From NCBI GenBank assembly GCA_023389425.1, contig JAEWEK010000252.1, forward strand, positions 1 to 15,488: a stretch of 15,488 bases of DNA, read 5' to 3'. The notes below the pieces were generated by a model that was not told the origin of the DNA, made no database searches, and saw nothing but the letters and a program-made list of their open reading frames with translations. Shown here in pieces: positions 1 through 6,969 of this stretch. The stretch comes from Pseudomonadota bacterium. Its GTDB lineage: Bacteria > Pseudomonadota > Gammaproteobacteria > Burkholderiales > Burkholderiaceae_D. How positions within the stretch are numbered: position 1 is the stretch's first letter; every line of letters begins with the position of its first letter. A program made the translations under genes and the position numbers.

Positions 1-25
1 CCTCGTGACTGCACGCTCAGCATGG

Positions 26-45
26 GTCCCCGCCTGCGCGGGGAC
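26..45. repeat. REP-like palindrome, copy 1 (upstream of paaZ)
   Basis: An 8-bp stem (GTCCCCGC at 26-33, GCGGGGAC at 38-45) closes a CTGC loop and is flanked by catgg and gacg. It matches the second copy at 2184-2203, with paired changes in the stem. Repeats of this form, translating to MGPRLRGDD or VPAQAGTH, are common between genes in beta-proteobacteria (family knowledge). It lies 18 nt upstream of the paaZ Shine-Dalgarno, so it may be an intergenic REP or part of the paaZ leader. Confidence 0.8.
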
Positions 46-75
46 GACGTTGATGAATTTATCGGAGACTCATAC

Positions 76-2127
76 ATGGGCAACATGTCGACCCTGCAAA
101 GCTTTATCGGCGGCCGCTGGCTTGGCCAGCAAGCGCAGACGCCGCTGCACAGCGCGCTGGACAACAAGCTGATCTACCACACGCACGCCGAGAAGATCGA
201 CTTCGCCGAAGCCGTGCACTACGCCCGCAAGACCGGCGTGCCCGCGCTGATGAAGCTCGACTTCCAGCAGCGCGCGCAGCGCCTGAAAGCGCTGGCCCTG
301 TACCTCATGGAGCGCAAGGAAGAGCTGTACGAGATCTCGCACCTGACCGGCGCCACCCGGCCTGACAGCTGGGTCGACGTCGAAGGCGGCATCGGCACCC
401 TGTTCGCCTACGCCAGCATCGGCGGCCGCGAGCTGCCCTCGTCCAACGTGCTGCACGAAGGCCCGGCCATGCCGCTCGGGAAGCGCGGCGGCTTCTCGGG
501 CACCCACATCCTGGTGCCGCGCGGCGGCCTGGCGGTGCACATCAACGCCTTCAACTTCCCGATCTGGGGCCTGCTCGAAAAATTCGCACCGAGCTTCCTG
601 GCCGCGATGCCCTGCATCGGCAAGCCTGCCACCGCCACCAGCTACCTGACGGAAGCCGTGGTGCGCATGATGATGGAGTCAGGCCTGCTGCCGGAAGGCG
701 CGCTCCAGCTGGTCATCGGCAGCACCGGCGACCTGCTCGACCGCCTGACCGGTTTCGACGCCGTCACCTTTACCGGCTCCGCCGACACCGCCGCCAAGCT
801 GCGCGCCAACCACAACCTGATTTCGCAGGCGGTGCCATTTACCGCCGAAGCGGATTCGCTCAACGCGGCCATCCTGGCGCCGGACGTGACGCCGGACGAT
901 CCCGAGTTCGACCTGTTCGTGAAGGAAGTCGCGCGCGAGATGACCGGCAAGGCCGGCCAGAAGTGCACCGCGATCCGCCGCATCATCGTGCCGGAGAACC
1001 GCGCCGAAGCGGTGGGCCAGAAGCTGCGCGAACGCCTTGCCAAGGTCGTCGTCGGCAATCCAAAGACGGAAGGGGTGCGCATGGGCGCGCTGGCCTCGAT
1101 GGACCAGCACCGCGACGTGTCCGAGCGCGTGGAGTTGCTCGCGCGCGGCAACGAGGTGCTGTTCAGCGCGCGCGACGGCTTCAAGCCGGTGGGCGAGGGC
1201 GCGGAGGGCGGCGCCTTCTTCAGCCCGACGCTGATCCTGTGCCGCAATGCGATGTCCAACGACGCGGTGCACGACGTCGAAGCCTTCGGCCCGGTCAGCA
1301 CCATCATGACCTACAAGGACGTCGACGAGGCGCTCGAGCTGGCCGCGCGCGGCAGGGGCAGCCTGGTGACCACGCTGGTGACCAAGGATCCGGCGATCGC
1401 TGCGCACGTGGTGCCGGTGGCCGCTGCCACGCACGGCCGCGTGCACATCCTCGACCGCGAAGCGTCGGTCGATTCGACCGGCCACGGGTCGCCGCTGCCG
1501 ACGCTGAAGCACGGCGGCCCGGGCCGCGCGGGCGGCGGCGAGGAGCTGGGCGGCATCCGCGCCGTGAAGCATTTCCTGCAGCGCGCCGCGGTGCAGGGTT
1601 CGCCGACCATGCTGACGGCTGTCACGGGCGAATACGTGCGCGGTGGCGCGGTCAAGGAGAGCGAGGTGCATCCCTTCCGCCGCTATTTCGAGGACCTGGA
1701 AGTTGGCCACTCGCTGCTCACGCACCGGCGCACGGTCAGCGAGGCGGACATCGTCAACTTCGGTGGCGTCTCGGGCGACTACTTCTACATGCACTTCGAC
1801 GAGATCGCGGCCAAGGACACGCAGTTCGGCAAGCGCATCGCGCACGGTTATTTCGTGCTGTCGGCGGCGGCGGGACTGTTCGTGTCGCCGGCGCCGGGGC
1901 CGGTGCTGGCCAACTACGGTCTGGACAACCTGCGCTTCGTGGCGCCGGTGGCGATCGGCGATACCATCCGCGCGCGGCTCACCTGCAAGCGCAAGGTCGA
2001 CCGCAACCGCACCGACGACAAGGGGCGTGGGCAGGGCGTGGTGGCGTGGGATGTGCAGGTGACCAACCAGAACGATGAGCTTGTGGCGAGTTACGGTATT
2101 CTGACGCTGGTGCAGAAGCACGAATGA
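76..2127 (+). CDS. paaZ: Bifunctional oxepin-CoA hydrolase / aldehyde dehydrogenase PaaZ
   Basis: PaaZ opens the oxepin-CoA ring in aerobic phenylacetate degradation and oxidises the resulting semialdehyde to 3-oxo-5,6-didehydrosuberyl-CoA, in the cytoplasm. The 683-residue length matches the family (about 680). Residues 1 to about 520 are an aldehyde dehydrogenase domain with the expected catalytic Glu258 (FTAEADSLN) and Cys297 (GQKCTAIRR). Residues from about 535 to the end are a MaoC-like hotdog hydratase with D568 and H573 in GDYFYMHFDE, the same five-residue spacing as the catalytic pair in E. coli PaaZ. The ATG at 76 follows GGAGA at 64-68. An upstream in-frame ATG at 22 was rejected because the extension would translate the REP-like repeat. 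The ATG at 85 (MSTLQSF) is a possible alternative. No other paa gene lies inside the window, so any paa operon would have to lie upstream. Confidence 0.96.
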   Translation: MGNMSTLQSFIGGRWLGQQAQTPLHSALDNKLIYHTHAEKIDFAEAVHYARKTGVPALMKLDFQQRAQRLKALALYLMERKEELYEISHLTGATRPDSWVDVEGGIGTLFAYASIGGRELPSSNVLHEGPAMPLGKRGGFSGTHILVPRGGLAVHINAFNFPIWGLLEKFAPSFLAAMPCIGKPATATSYLTEAVVRMMMESGLLPEGALQLVIGSTGDLLDRLTGFDAVTFTGSADTAAKLRANHNLISQAVPFTAEADSLNAAILAPDVTPDDPEFDLFVKEVAREMTGKAGQKCTAIRRIIVPENRAEAVGQKLRERLAKVVVGNPKTEGVRMGALASMDQHRDVSERVELLARGNEVLFSARDGFKPVGEGAEGGAFFSPTLILCRNAMSNDAVHDVEAFGPVSTIMTYKDVDEALELAARGRGSLVTTLVTKDPAIAAHVVPVAAATHGRVHILDREASVDSTGHGSPLPTLKHGGPGRAGGGEELGGIRAVKHFLQRAAVQGSPTMLTAVTGEYVRGGAVKESEVHPFRRYFEDLEVGHSLLTHRRTVSEADIVNFGGVSGDYFYMHFDEIAAKDTQFGKRIAHGYFVLSAAAGLFVSPAPGPVLANYGLDNLRFVAPVAIGDTIRARLTCKRKVDRNRTDDKGRGQGVVAWDVQVTNQNDELVASYGILTLVQKHE

Positions 2128-2183
2128 GCGCGTTGGAGTTAGCATAAGCAGGTCGTCCGCGCCATCGATCAGGCGGTCCATGG

Positions 2184-2203
2184 GTTCCGGCCTGCGCCGG
2201 AAC
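2184..2203. repeat. REP-like palindrome, copy 2 (downstream of paaZ)
   Basis: Same architecture and orientation as the copy at 26-45: stem GTTCCGGC (2184-2191) and GCCGGAAC (2196-2203), loop CTGC, flanks catgg and gacgac. Two stem positions differ from copy 1, and both have the matching change on the other arm, so the hairpin rather than the primary sequence is preserved. It fills the paaZ-cupin gap and could stabilise or terminate the paaZ transcript, although no T-run follows. Confidence 0.8.
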
Positions 2204-2236
2204 GACGGTTTGAAGCTTAAACGGTGAAAGCTGACG

Positions 2237-2692
2237 ATGCCGAAAATTGACGTGAACGCAGTACCGCAACGCACGGGCACCAACTACCCGGCGCAATTCT
2301 CCGGCCCCATGCAAGGCCGTATCCGCCAGCCCTTGGGCGACGCAGCGGGCCTGACCCAGTTCGGTGTCAACCTGCTGCAGCTTCCACCAGGCGGCTGGTC
2401 GGCCCAGCGCCACTGGCACACGCACGAGGACGAATTCGTTTATATCGTTTCCGGTGAGGTAGTGCTGGTCACGAACGAGGGCGAGCAAGTCCTTCGCGCC
2501 GGTGACTGCGCCGGCTTCCCCGCCGGCGCACCCAACGGCCACCACCTGGTCAACCGCAGCGATGCCGTAGTCGTCTGCCTCGAAGTCGGCACCCGCAACC
2601 CGAAGGAAGACGCCGTCGACTATCCCGACATCGACATGATCTGCGAGGCAGGCCGCAACGGCTATTCGCACCGCGACGGCTCGCCCTACTGA
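2237..2692 (+). CDS. Small single-domain cupin protein
   Basis: A 151-residue cytoplasmic protein with no signal peptide and one cupin_2 domain, roughly residues 45-125. Cupin motif 1 is complete: G-x5-HxH-x4-E-x6-G, with metal-ligand candidates H59, H61 and E66 (QRHWHTHEDE). Motif 2 reads GDCAGFPAGAPNGHHLVN, with H102/H103 as the candidate fourth ligand. A metal-dependent small-molecule role (isomerase, dioxygenase or ligand sensor) is possible, but the substrate cannot be read from the sequence. The start at 2237 has only a weak ribosome site (GAAAG, 6 nt upstream). It follows paaZ by 109 bp with a REP-like hairpin in between, so co-transcription is uncertain. It converges on the minus-strand gene ending at 2700, only 7 bp away. 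Confidence 0.85.
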   Translation: MPKIDVNAVPQRTGTNYPAQFSGPMQGRIRQPLGDAAGLTQFGVNLLQLPPGGWSAQRHWHTHEDEFVYIVSGEVVLVTNEGEQVLRAGDCAGFPAGAPNGHHLVNRSDAVVVCLEVGTRNPKEDAVDYPDIDMICEAGRNGYSHRDGSPY

Positions 2693-2699
2693 GGCGCCG

Positions 2700-2927
2700 T
2701 CAGTCCAGCTTGCGTTCGTAGCGGCCGCGGACGTGCTGGCTGATGAAGGTGCACAGCCCTTCCCCGGCACGTGCCAGGCGCCGCATGGCGGCGATGTCGG
2801 CCGCGCCCGTGCTCGCCGCGGTGTAGCGATAGCGTGAACCATCGCGGAATTCGATCACGATGAACTGCTCGCCAAGCTCGAACGCGACAACGCCGGAATC
2901 ACCTCCGAGGTCCTTGTAACGCTGCAT
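2700..2927 (-). CDS. Short uncharacterised protein, KTSC-like
   Basis: A 75-residue cytoplasmic protein with no signal peptide or membrane segment. The core (FIVIEFRDGSRYRYT, then helices, then FISQHVRGRYERK) resembles the beta-strand plus basic C-terminal pattern of KTSC-type small proteins, often found alone and of unknown function. Its ATG overlaps the TGA of the upstream hydrolase gene by one base (TGATG at 2925-2929), which suggests translational coupling and a shared mRNA. There is no independent ribosome site beyond what the end of the hydrolase gene provides. The family link is from recall of the sequence pattern; the function is unknown. Confidence 0.72.
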   Translation of the reverse strand: MQRYKDLGGDSGVVAFELGEQFIVIEFRDGSRYRYTAASTGAADIAAMRRLARAGEGLCTFISQHVRGRYERKLD

Positions 2928-3964
2928 CAGCGCTTGGCCGCAAACGCCTTCTTCAATTCATCCGCCGCGAACTGTTCGGCCTCCTTCGCTTCCGGCACCA
3001 CCGCGCCCATGCCGAAGAATTCGTGCGTCACGCCCTTGTATTCCTTGTACGTGACCGGCACGCCGTCCTTGCGCAGGCGGTCCGCGTACGCCTTGCCTTC
3101 GGTGAGCAGCGGGTCGATTTCGGCGGCGATCACGGTCGCGGGCGGCAATCCTTTCAACGAGGCGGCCTTCATCGGCAGGGCGTATGGATTCTTCGGATCG
3201 CCGCCGTAGTTCTTGAAGAACCATCCCATCATCGCCTTGTTGAGCGGCCTGGCGTTGGCGTTGCGCCGGTAGGAGGCGTTGTTCATGTCGTCGCTGGTCA
3301 CCGGGTAGACCAGCAGCTGGTGCACCGGCTGCGTACCCATCCGGTCGCGCGCCATCATCGACACCACGGTCGCCAGGTTGCCGCCCGCGCTTTCGCCGCC
3401 GACCGCCACGCGCGCCGGATCGGCGTTGATCTCCCTGGCGTGCGCCAGCACCCACTGGTAAGCGGCGTAGGCGTCGTCGGGAGCAACCGGGAACTTGTGC
3501 TCCGGCGCGCGGTGATAGTCGACCGCGACCATGATCGCATTCGCCATCCTGGCCAGCGCACGCGGCGTCGCGTCGTAGACCTTGGTGTCGGCGATGACGA
3601 AGCCGCCGCCGTGGTAGTAGACCATCACCGGGAACGGGCCTTTGCCTTCCGGTGCGTAGACGTGGAGCGGGATCGGACCGTGCGGCCCGCGGATGCTCAT
3701 GTCCTTTACCGTCACGCCGGGCTCCGGCACCGTGCTCTTGCCCGTCTCGGTGAGTACCTTGTTGACGGCATCGGCGGGCGTGGGCTGCTTGCGCGCTTCG
3801 GCCGGCGTCAGCGTTTCGATCGGCTTGCCGTGCAGCGAGGCGAGCGCGTCCAGCACCTTCTGCATGTTCGGCTCGGCCTTGGGCGGCTGCTCTTCCGCGC
3901 ACCAGGCTGCGTTGGCGCCCAGCAGTGATGCGGCAATCGTGGTCGTCAGTAATATCGTTTTCAT
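2927..3964 (-). CDS. Exported alpha/beta hydrolase (HSL / carboxylesterase type)
   Basis: A 345-residue esterase of the hormone-sensitive-lipase-like fold. The N-terminus MKTILLTTTIAASLLGANAAWCA is a signal peptide, so the enzyme should act in the periplasm or outside. The oxyanion-hole motif HGGG is at residues 118-121. The nucleophile is S192 in GGESAGG, the acid D284 in AEIDPLLTEG, and the base H314 in VTHEFFG, so the triad is complete. It probably hydrolyses short-chain acyl esters; the natural substrate is unknown. The start at 3964 is preceded by GGAG 9 nt upstream, but that site lies in a perfect 10-bp hairpin (3966-4004). The gene runs directly into the 75-residue protein at 2927 and lies 75 bp downstream of the XRE regulator gene. 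Confidence 0.93.
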   Translation of the reverse strand: MKTILLTTTIAASLLGANAAWCAEEQPPKAEPNMQKVLDALASLHGKPIETLTPAEARKQPTPADAVNKVLTETGKSTVPEPGVTVKDMSIRGPHGPIPLHVYAPEGKGPFPVMVYYHGGGFVIADTKVYDATPRALARMANAIMVAVDYHRAPEHKFPVAPDDAYAAYQWVLAHAREINADPARVAVGGESAGGNLATVVSMMARDRMGTQPVHQLLVYPVTSDDMNNASYRRNANARPLNKAMMGWFFKNYGGDPKNPYALPMKAASLKGLPPATVIAAEIDPLLTEGKAYADRLRKDGVPVTYKEYKGVTHEFFGMGAVVPEAKEAEQFAADELKKAFAAKR

Positions 3965-3965
3965 T

Positions 3966-4004
3966 GTTCACGCTCCGTCGTCAGTGAAGATCGAGAGCGT
4001 GAAC
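3966..4004 (-). promoter_or_regulatory. 10-bp dyad covering the hydrolase ribosome binding site
   Basis: GTTCACGCTC (3966-3975) and GAGCGTGAAC (3995-4004) form a perfect inverted repeat with a 19-nt spacer. In the minus-strand mRNA the downstream arm includes three bases of the GGAG Shine-Dalgarno and ends one base before the AUG. It could hide the ribosome site, or be a repressor-binding dyad; the sequence does not decide which. Confidence 0.6.
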
Positions 4005-4039
4005 CGGAAGCGGGCGGTACTCTGTGCGCTGTCGTACCC

Positions 4040-4255
4040 TCAGTCGGGCATGGGCTGAAGCGCGAACAAGTCCTCGACTTTTACACCCAGCGCATGCGCG
4101 AGTTTCAGGGCAAGGATGATCGACGGCACCATGTGCCCGGTCTCGATCGCGTTGATCGACTTGCGTGTCACACCGGCCAAATCGGCCAGCTCGGCCTGGG
4201 TCAGGTCGCGCCGCGCGCGTTCGACCTTCATGGTGGTGGTGAGCAGTTCGGCCAT
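4040..4255 (-). CDS. XRE-family HTH transcriptional regulator
   Basis: A 71-residue protein that is almost wholly a Cro/CI-type helix-turn-helix domain: TQAELADLAGVTRKSINAIETG is the HTH core, followed by the usual PSIILALKLAHALGVKVEDLF helices. Such stand-alone small regulators often accompany a membrane protein and autoregulate. Its ATG starts one base after the TGA of the upstream membrane-protein gene, with no good Shine-Dalgarno of its own, so translational coupling is likely. A second in-frame ATG at 4231 would still keep the whole HTH. The perfect 14-bp dyad at 4734-4772 upstream of the pair is the natural candidate operator (inference). Confidence 0.9.
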   Translation of the reverse strand: MAELLTTTMKVERARRDLTQAELADLAGVTRKSINAIETGHMVPSIILALKLAHALGVKVEDLFALQPMPD

Positions 4256-4256
4256 C

Positions 4257-4700
4257 TCAGCGGTCGTAGTAGAGGACGCTTGCCAGCGCCGCGCTCACGC
4301 CGGCCAGCGCGGTGGCGGCCGACAGCAGGGCGACGGGGTGGGGCGTACCGGACCAGATCACCCCCAGGCTGATCAGCGGCTGCGCCAGCAGCATCACGAA
4401 AAAGCCGTTGCGCCAGCCCATGCCGAGGCTGTGGCGGCGCAGTTCGTCGTCGACCACGGCTTGCATGCGGGCGGCGCTGATGTCGCCCAGCTTGCGCTTG
4501 CTCTTGCGCAGCGAGGCGAGGGCGATGGCGACGAATTCGGGGAAGAAGATCATCACGTAGAAGCCGCCGGTGCGGCCGGCCTTGTCTGGGAAGGCCAGCA
4601 TGGCCAGCGCACCGCTGCCGAGGAAGACAACGATAATCAGGGCCACCCACAGCTGGCGGCGGGAATGCGCGACGATCAGATCGGTTGCGGACGACACCAT
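4257..4700 (-). CDS. Uncharacterised four-helix inner-membrane protein
   Basis: A 147-residue protein with four predicted membrane helices at about 17-37, 45-64, 99-117 and 122-144. The central basic stretch (LRKSKRKLGDISAARMQAVVDDELRRHS, residues 64-91) is probably cytoplasmic. No enzymatic motif is visible. It is the first gene of a two-gene unit with the XRE regulator, a common pairing of a small membrane protein with its own HTH partner; whether the membrane protein controls the regulator's activity is speculation. The start has a strong Shine-Dalgarno, AAGGAG at 4706-4711, 5 nt from the ATG, buried in a hairpin (4701-4731). Confidence 0.8.
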   Translation of the reverse strand: MVSSATDLIVAHSRRQLWVALIIVVFLGSGALAMLAFPDKAGRTGGFYVMIFFPEFVAIALASLRKSKRKLGDISAARMQAVVDDELRRHSLGMGWRNGFFVMLLAQPLISLGVIWSGTPHPVALLSAATALAGVSAALASVLYYDR

Positions 4701-4731
4701 GTCGACTCCTTGAAAATGAACAAGAGTCGAC
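4701..4731 (-). promoter_or_regulatory. Hairpin sequestering the Shine-Dalgarno of the membrane-protein gene
   Basis: On the minus strand, GTCGACTCTTG is followed by an 8-nt loop and then CAAGGAGTCGAC, which abuts the ATG directly. Eleven base pairs form with a single bulged G, and the whole AAGGAG ribosome site is in the 3' arm. This suggests translation controlled by opening of the hairpin, by temperature, a protein or an sRNA. A DNA-level operator role is also possible. Confidence 0.62.
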
Positions 4732-4733
4732 AG

Positions 4734-4772
4734 TGTAACCTATCGGTGTCAAAAAGCAACCGATAGGTTACA
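4734..4772 (-). promoter_or_regulatory. Perfect 14-bp inverted repeat, probable operator/promoter of the membrane-XRE pair
   Basis: TGTAACCTATCGGT (4734-4747) is repeated inverted at 4759-4772, with an 11-nt spacer and no mismatch. On the minus strand a weak promoter overlaps it: -35 TTGCTT and -10 TACACT, 16 nt apart, with the -10 in the proximal arm. A dimeric regulator bound here would block transcription, consistent with autoregulation by the XRE protein (inference). It is not a typical argH terminator because no T-run follows either arm. Confidence 0.65.
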
Positions 4773-4786
4773 TAGCAAAATTGCGC

Positions 4787-6184
4787 TTATTTGGCCAGCT
4801 GCTCGCGCACGCGCGCGATCGCCTTGCGCACCTGGTTCGGCGCGGTGCCGCCGACGTGGTCGCGCGCGGCCACCGAACCTTCCAGCGTCAGCACCTGGTA
4901 CACGTCTTCGCCGATCAGCGGCGAGAACTCCTGCAGGCGCTCCAGCGGCATTTCGGACAGGTCGCAGCCGGTCACGTCGCAGGAACGCACGGCGTGCGCC
5001 ACCGCCTCGTGCGCGTCGCGGAAGGGCAGGCCCTTCTTGACCAGGTAGTCGGCCAGGTCGGTCGCGGTGGCGTAGCCTTGCAGCGCGGCGGCGCGCATCG
5101 CTTCCGGCTTGACGCTGATGCCGCCGGCCATGTCGGTGAAGATGCGCAGCGTGTCCAGCAGCGTGTCGACGGTGTCGAACAGCGGCTCCTTGTCTTCCTG
5201 GTTGTCCTTGTTGTAGGCCAGCGGCTGGCCCTTCATCAGGGTGAGCAGGCCCATCAGGTGGCCGTAGACGCGCCCAGTCTTGCCGCGCGCCAGTTCCGGC
5301 ACGTCCGGGTTTTTCTTTTGCGGCATGATCGACGAGCCGGTGCAGAAGCGGTCGGCGATGTCGATGAAGCCCACGCGCGGGCTCATCCACAGAATGAGTT
5401 CTTCCGACATGCGCGACACGTGCATCATCAGCAGCGCGGCGGCGGCGGTGAACTCGATGGCGAAATCGCGGTCAGACACGGCGTCCAGCGAGTTGTGGCA
5501 GACGTCCTCGAAGCCGAGGGTCTTGGCCACGCGCAGGCGGTCGATCGGGAAGGTGGTGCCGGCCAGCGCGGCGGCGCCCAGCGGCAGGCGGTTGACGCGG
5601 CGGCGCGCATCCAGCATGCGCTCGGCGTCGCGGCCGAACATCTCCACGTAGGCCATCATGTGGTGGCCGAAGGTGATCGGCTGCGCCACCTGCAGGTGGG
5701 TAAAGCCCGGCAGGATGGTGTCGGCGTGGCGCTCGGCCAGGTCGACCAGCGCGCCGCGCAGCGTGGCCAGCATGCCCACCACGTCGTCGATGGCGGCGCG
5801 CACGTACAGGCGGATGTCGGTCGCCACCTGGTCGTTGCGCGAACGGCCGGTGTGCAGGCGCTTGCCGGCGTCGCCCACCAGCTCGGTCAGGCGCTTCTCG
5901 ATGTTCAGGTGCACGTCTTCGAGGTCGAGCAGCCATTCGAACTTGCCGGCCTCGATTTCGCCGCGGATCTGCGCCATGCCGCGCTCGATCTCGCTGCGGT
6001 CCTGCTGGCTGATGATGCCCTGCGCGGCCAGCATCTCGGCGTGCGCGAGCGAACCCTGGATGTCGAACAGCGCCAGGCGCTTGTCGAAGAACACCGACGC
6101 GGTATAGCGCTTGACGAGGTCGGAAACGGGTTCGGTGAAGCGGGCCGACCAGGCTTCGGCTTTTTTGGAGAATTGATCAGTCAT
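4787..6184 (-). CDS. argH: Argininosuccinate lyase
   Basis: The last step of arginine synthesis: cleavage of argininosuccinate into arginine and fumarate, by a cytoplasmic homotetramer of the fumarase/aspartase superfamily. The 465-residue length is normal. Conserved stretches are HTGRSRNDQVATD (111-123), the GFTHLQVAQP region with the catalytic-base candidate H163, and the superfamily signature GSSIMPQKKNPD (283-294) with S284 as the catalytic serine. The start at ATG 6184 (MTDQFSKK) was chosen over an in-frame ATG at 6259, because the 25 extra residues are not family-like and would cover the promoter region. The ribosome site is poor. A -10-like TATAAT at 6212-6217 (minus strand) lies just upstream. 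The gene stands alone, with no other arg gene in the window. Confidence 0.97.
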   Translation of the reverse strand: MTDQFSKKAEAWSARFTEPVSDLVKRYTASVFFDKRLALFDIQGSLAHAEMLAAQGIISQQDRSEIERGMAQIRGEIEAGKFEWLLDLEDVHLNIEKRLTELVGDAGKRLHTGRSRNDQVATDIRLYVRAAIDDVVGMLATLRGALVDLAERHADTILPGFTHLQVAQPITFGHHMMAYVEMFGRDAERMLDARRRVNRLPLGAAALAGTTFPIDRLRVAKTLGFEDVCHNSLDAVSDRDFAIEFTAAAALLMMHVSRMSEELILWMSPRVGFIDIADRFCTGSSIMPQKKNPDVPELARGKTGRVYGHLMGLLTLMKGQPLAYNKDNQEDKEPLFDTVDTLLDTLRIFTDMAGGISVKPEAMRAAALQGYATATDLADYLVKKGLPFRDAHEAVAHAVRSCDVTGCDLSEMPLERLQEFSPLIGEDVYQVLTLEGSVAARDHVGGTAPNQVRKAIARVREQLAK

Positions 6185-6211
6185 GGTGGGGAGTCCGGTT
6201 TGATTTACACG

Positions 6212-6217
6212 ATTATA
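6212..6217 (-). promoter_or_regulatory. Candidate -10 box for argH
   Basis: A perfect TATAAT reads on the minus strand 28 nt upstream of the argH ATG. No good -35 is found 15-19 nt further upstream, where the sequence is a G-run, so the promoter is only tentative and might need an activator. Confidence 0.4.
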
Positions 6218-6318
6218 AACTGCCGCGCATAAGTCCCCCCACCGCCGGGGTGGTGACAAGCCAACGGAAATGACGGATTATGCTTCGGCTGATTCTCAAA
6301 ATGACAACAGGAGACCGC

Positions 6319-6879
6319 ATGAAACGCATCACCTCGCTCGGCCTTGCCGCCGTTCTCGCCCTGGCCGCGCCGGCCTTCGCCCAGCAGCCCGCGGCCGCGC
6401 CCGCACCGGCGGCGGCTGCCGTGCACGCCAATCCTGCCGACGTTTCCAGCGTCGACGGCATCGTCGCCGCGCTGTACGACGTCATCTCCGGCCCGGCCGG
6501 CAAGCCGCGCGACTGGAGCCGCATGCGCTCGCTGTTCGCGCCGGAAGGCGGCCTGCGCGCCGTGGCGATGCGGCCGGACGGCAGCCTCGTTTCGCGCTAC
6601 ATGACGGTCGAGGACTACATCAGCCGCAACGGCCCGGTGTTCGAAAAAAACGCCTTCTTCGAAACCGAGCTGGCGCGCACCACCGAAACCTTCGGCCAGA
6701 TCGTGCACGTGTTCAGCACCTACGAATCGCGCCATGAGCCGAAAGGCGAGCCCTTCCAGCGCGGCATCAACAGCATCCAGCTCTACAACGACGGCCAGCG
6801 CTGGTGGATCGCCAGCGTGCTGTGGCGCGGCGCCGACGACAAGCTCAAGCTGCCGGAGCGTTACCTGAAGAGCAATTGA
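6319..6879 (+). CDS. Exported NTF2/SnoaL-like protein of unknown function
   Basis: A 186-residue protein. MKRITSLGLAAVLALAAPAFAQQ is a clear Sec signal peptide, followed by an Ala/Pro-rich linker (residues 22-36). The mature part (VDGIVAALYDVISGPAGKPRDWSRMRSLFAPEG, then GINSIQLYNDGQRWWIASVLWRG) has the helix-then-curved-sheet pattern of NTF2-like domains, which usually bind a small molecule or serve as an enzyme scaffold. No catalytic residues can be assigned. The ATG at 6319 follows AGGAGA at 6309-6314; an earlier in-frame ATG at 6280 would push the signal peptide inward and was rejected. It is divergent from argH. Confidence 0.85.
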   Translation: MKRITSLGLAAVLALAAPAFAQQPAAAPAPAAAAVHANPADVSSVDGIVAALYDVISGPAGKPRDWSRMRSLFAPEGGLRAVAMRPDGSLVSRYMTVEDYISRNGPVFEKNAFFETELARTTETFGQIVHVFSTYESRHEPKGEPFQRGINSIQLYNDGQRWWIASVLWRGADDKLKLPERYLKSN

Positions 6880-6969
6880 CGGGTCCGCGGCGGCACGCCA
6901 GCCGCCGCCTGTGTCCATCGGCCGCAAATCGGCCTAGAATGAATTCTTTAGCCACATCGCACAGCCAAG

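Noticed and set aside
22..75. An 18-residue N-terminal extension of PaaZ
   Set aside because: It translates the REP-like repeat (MGPRLRGDD), and the ribosome site at 64-68 serves the ATG at 76.
4228..4752. A 174-codon minus-strand frame over the membrane-protein gene
   Set aside because: It is an Arg/Pro-rich shadow frame. The frame starting at 4700 has four membrane helices and AAGGAG before its ATG.
4734..4772. The 14-bp dyad as an intrinsic terminator of argH
   Set aside because: No T-run follows the stem in the argH direction and the stem is not GC-rich; an operator fits better.
6185..6259. A 25-residue N-terminal extension of ArgH
   Set aside because: It is not family-like and would place the TATAAT at 6212-6217 inside the coding region.
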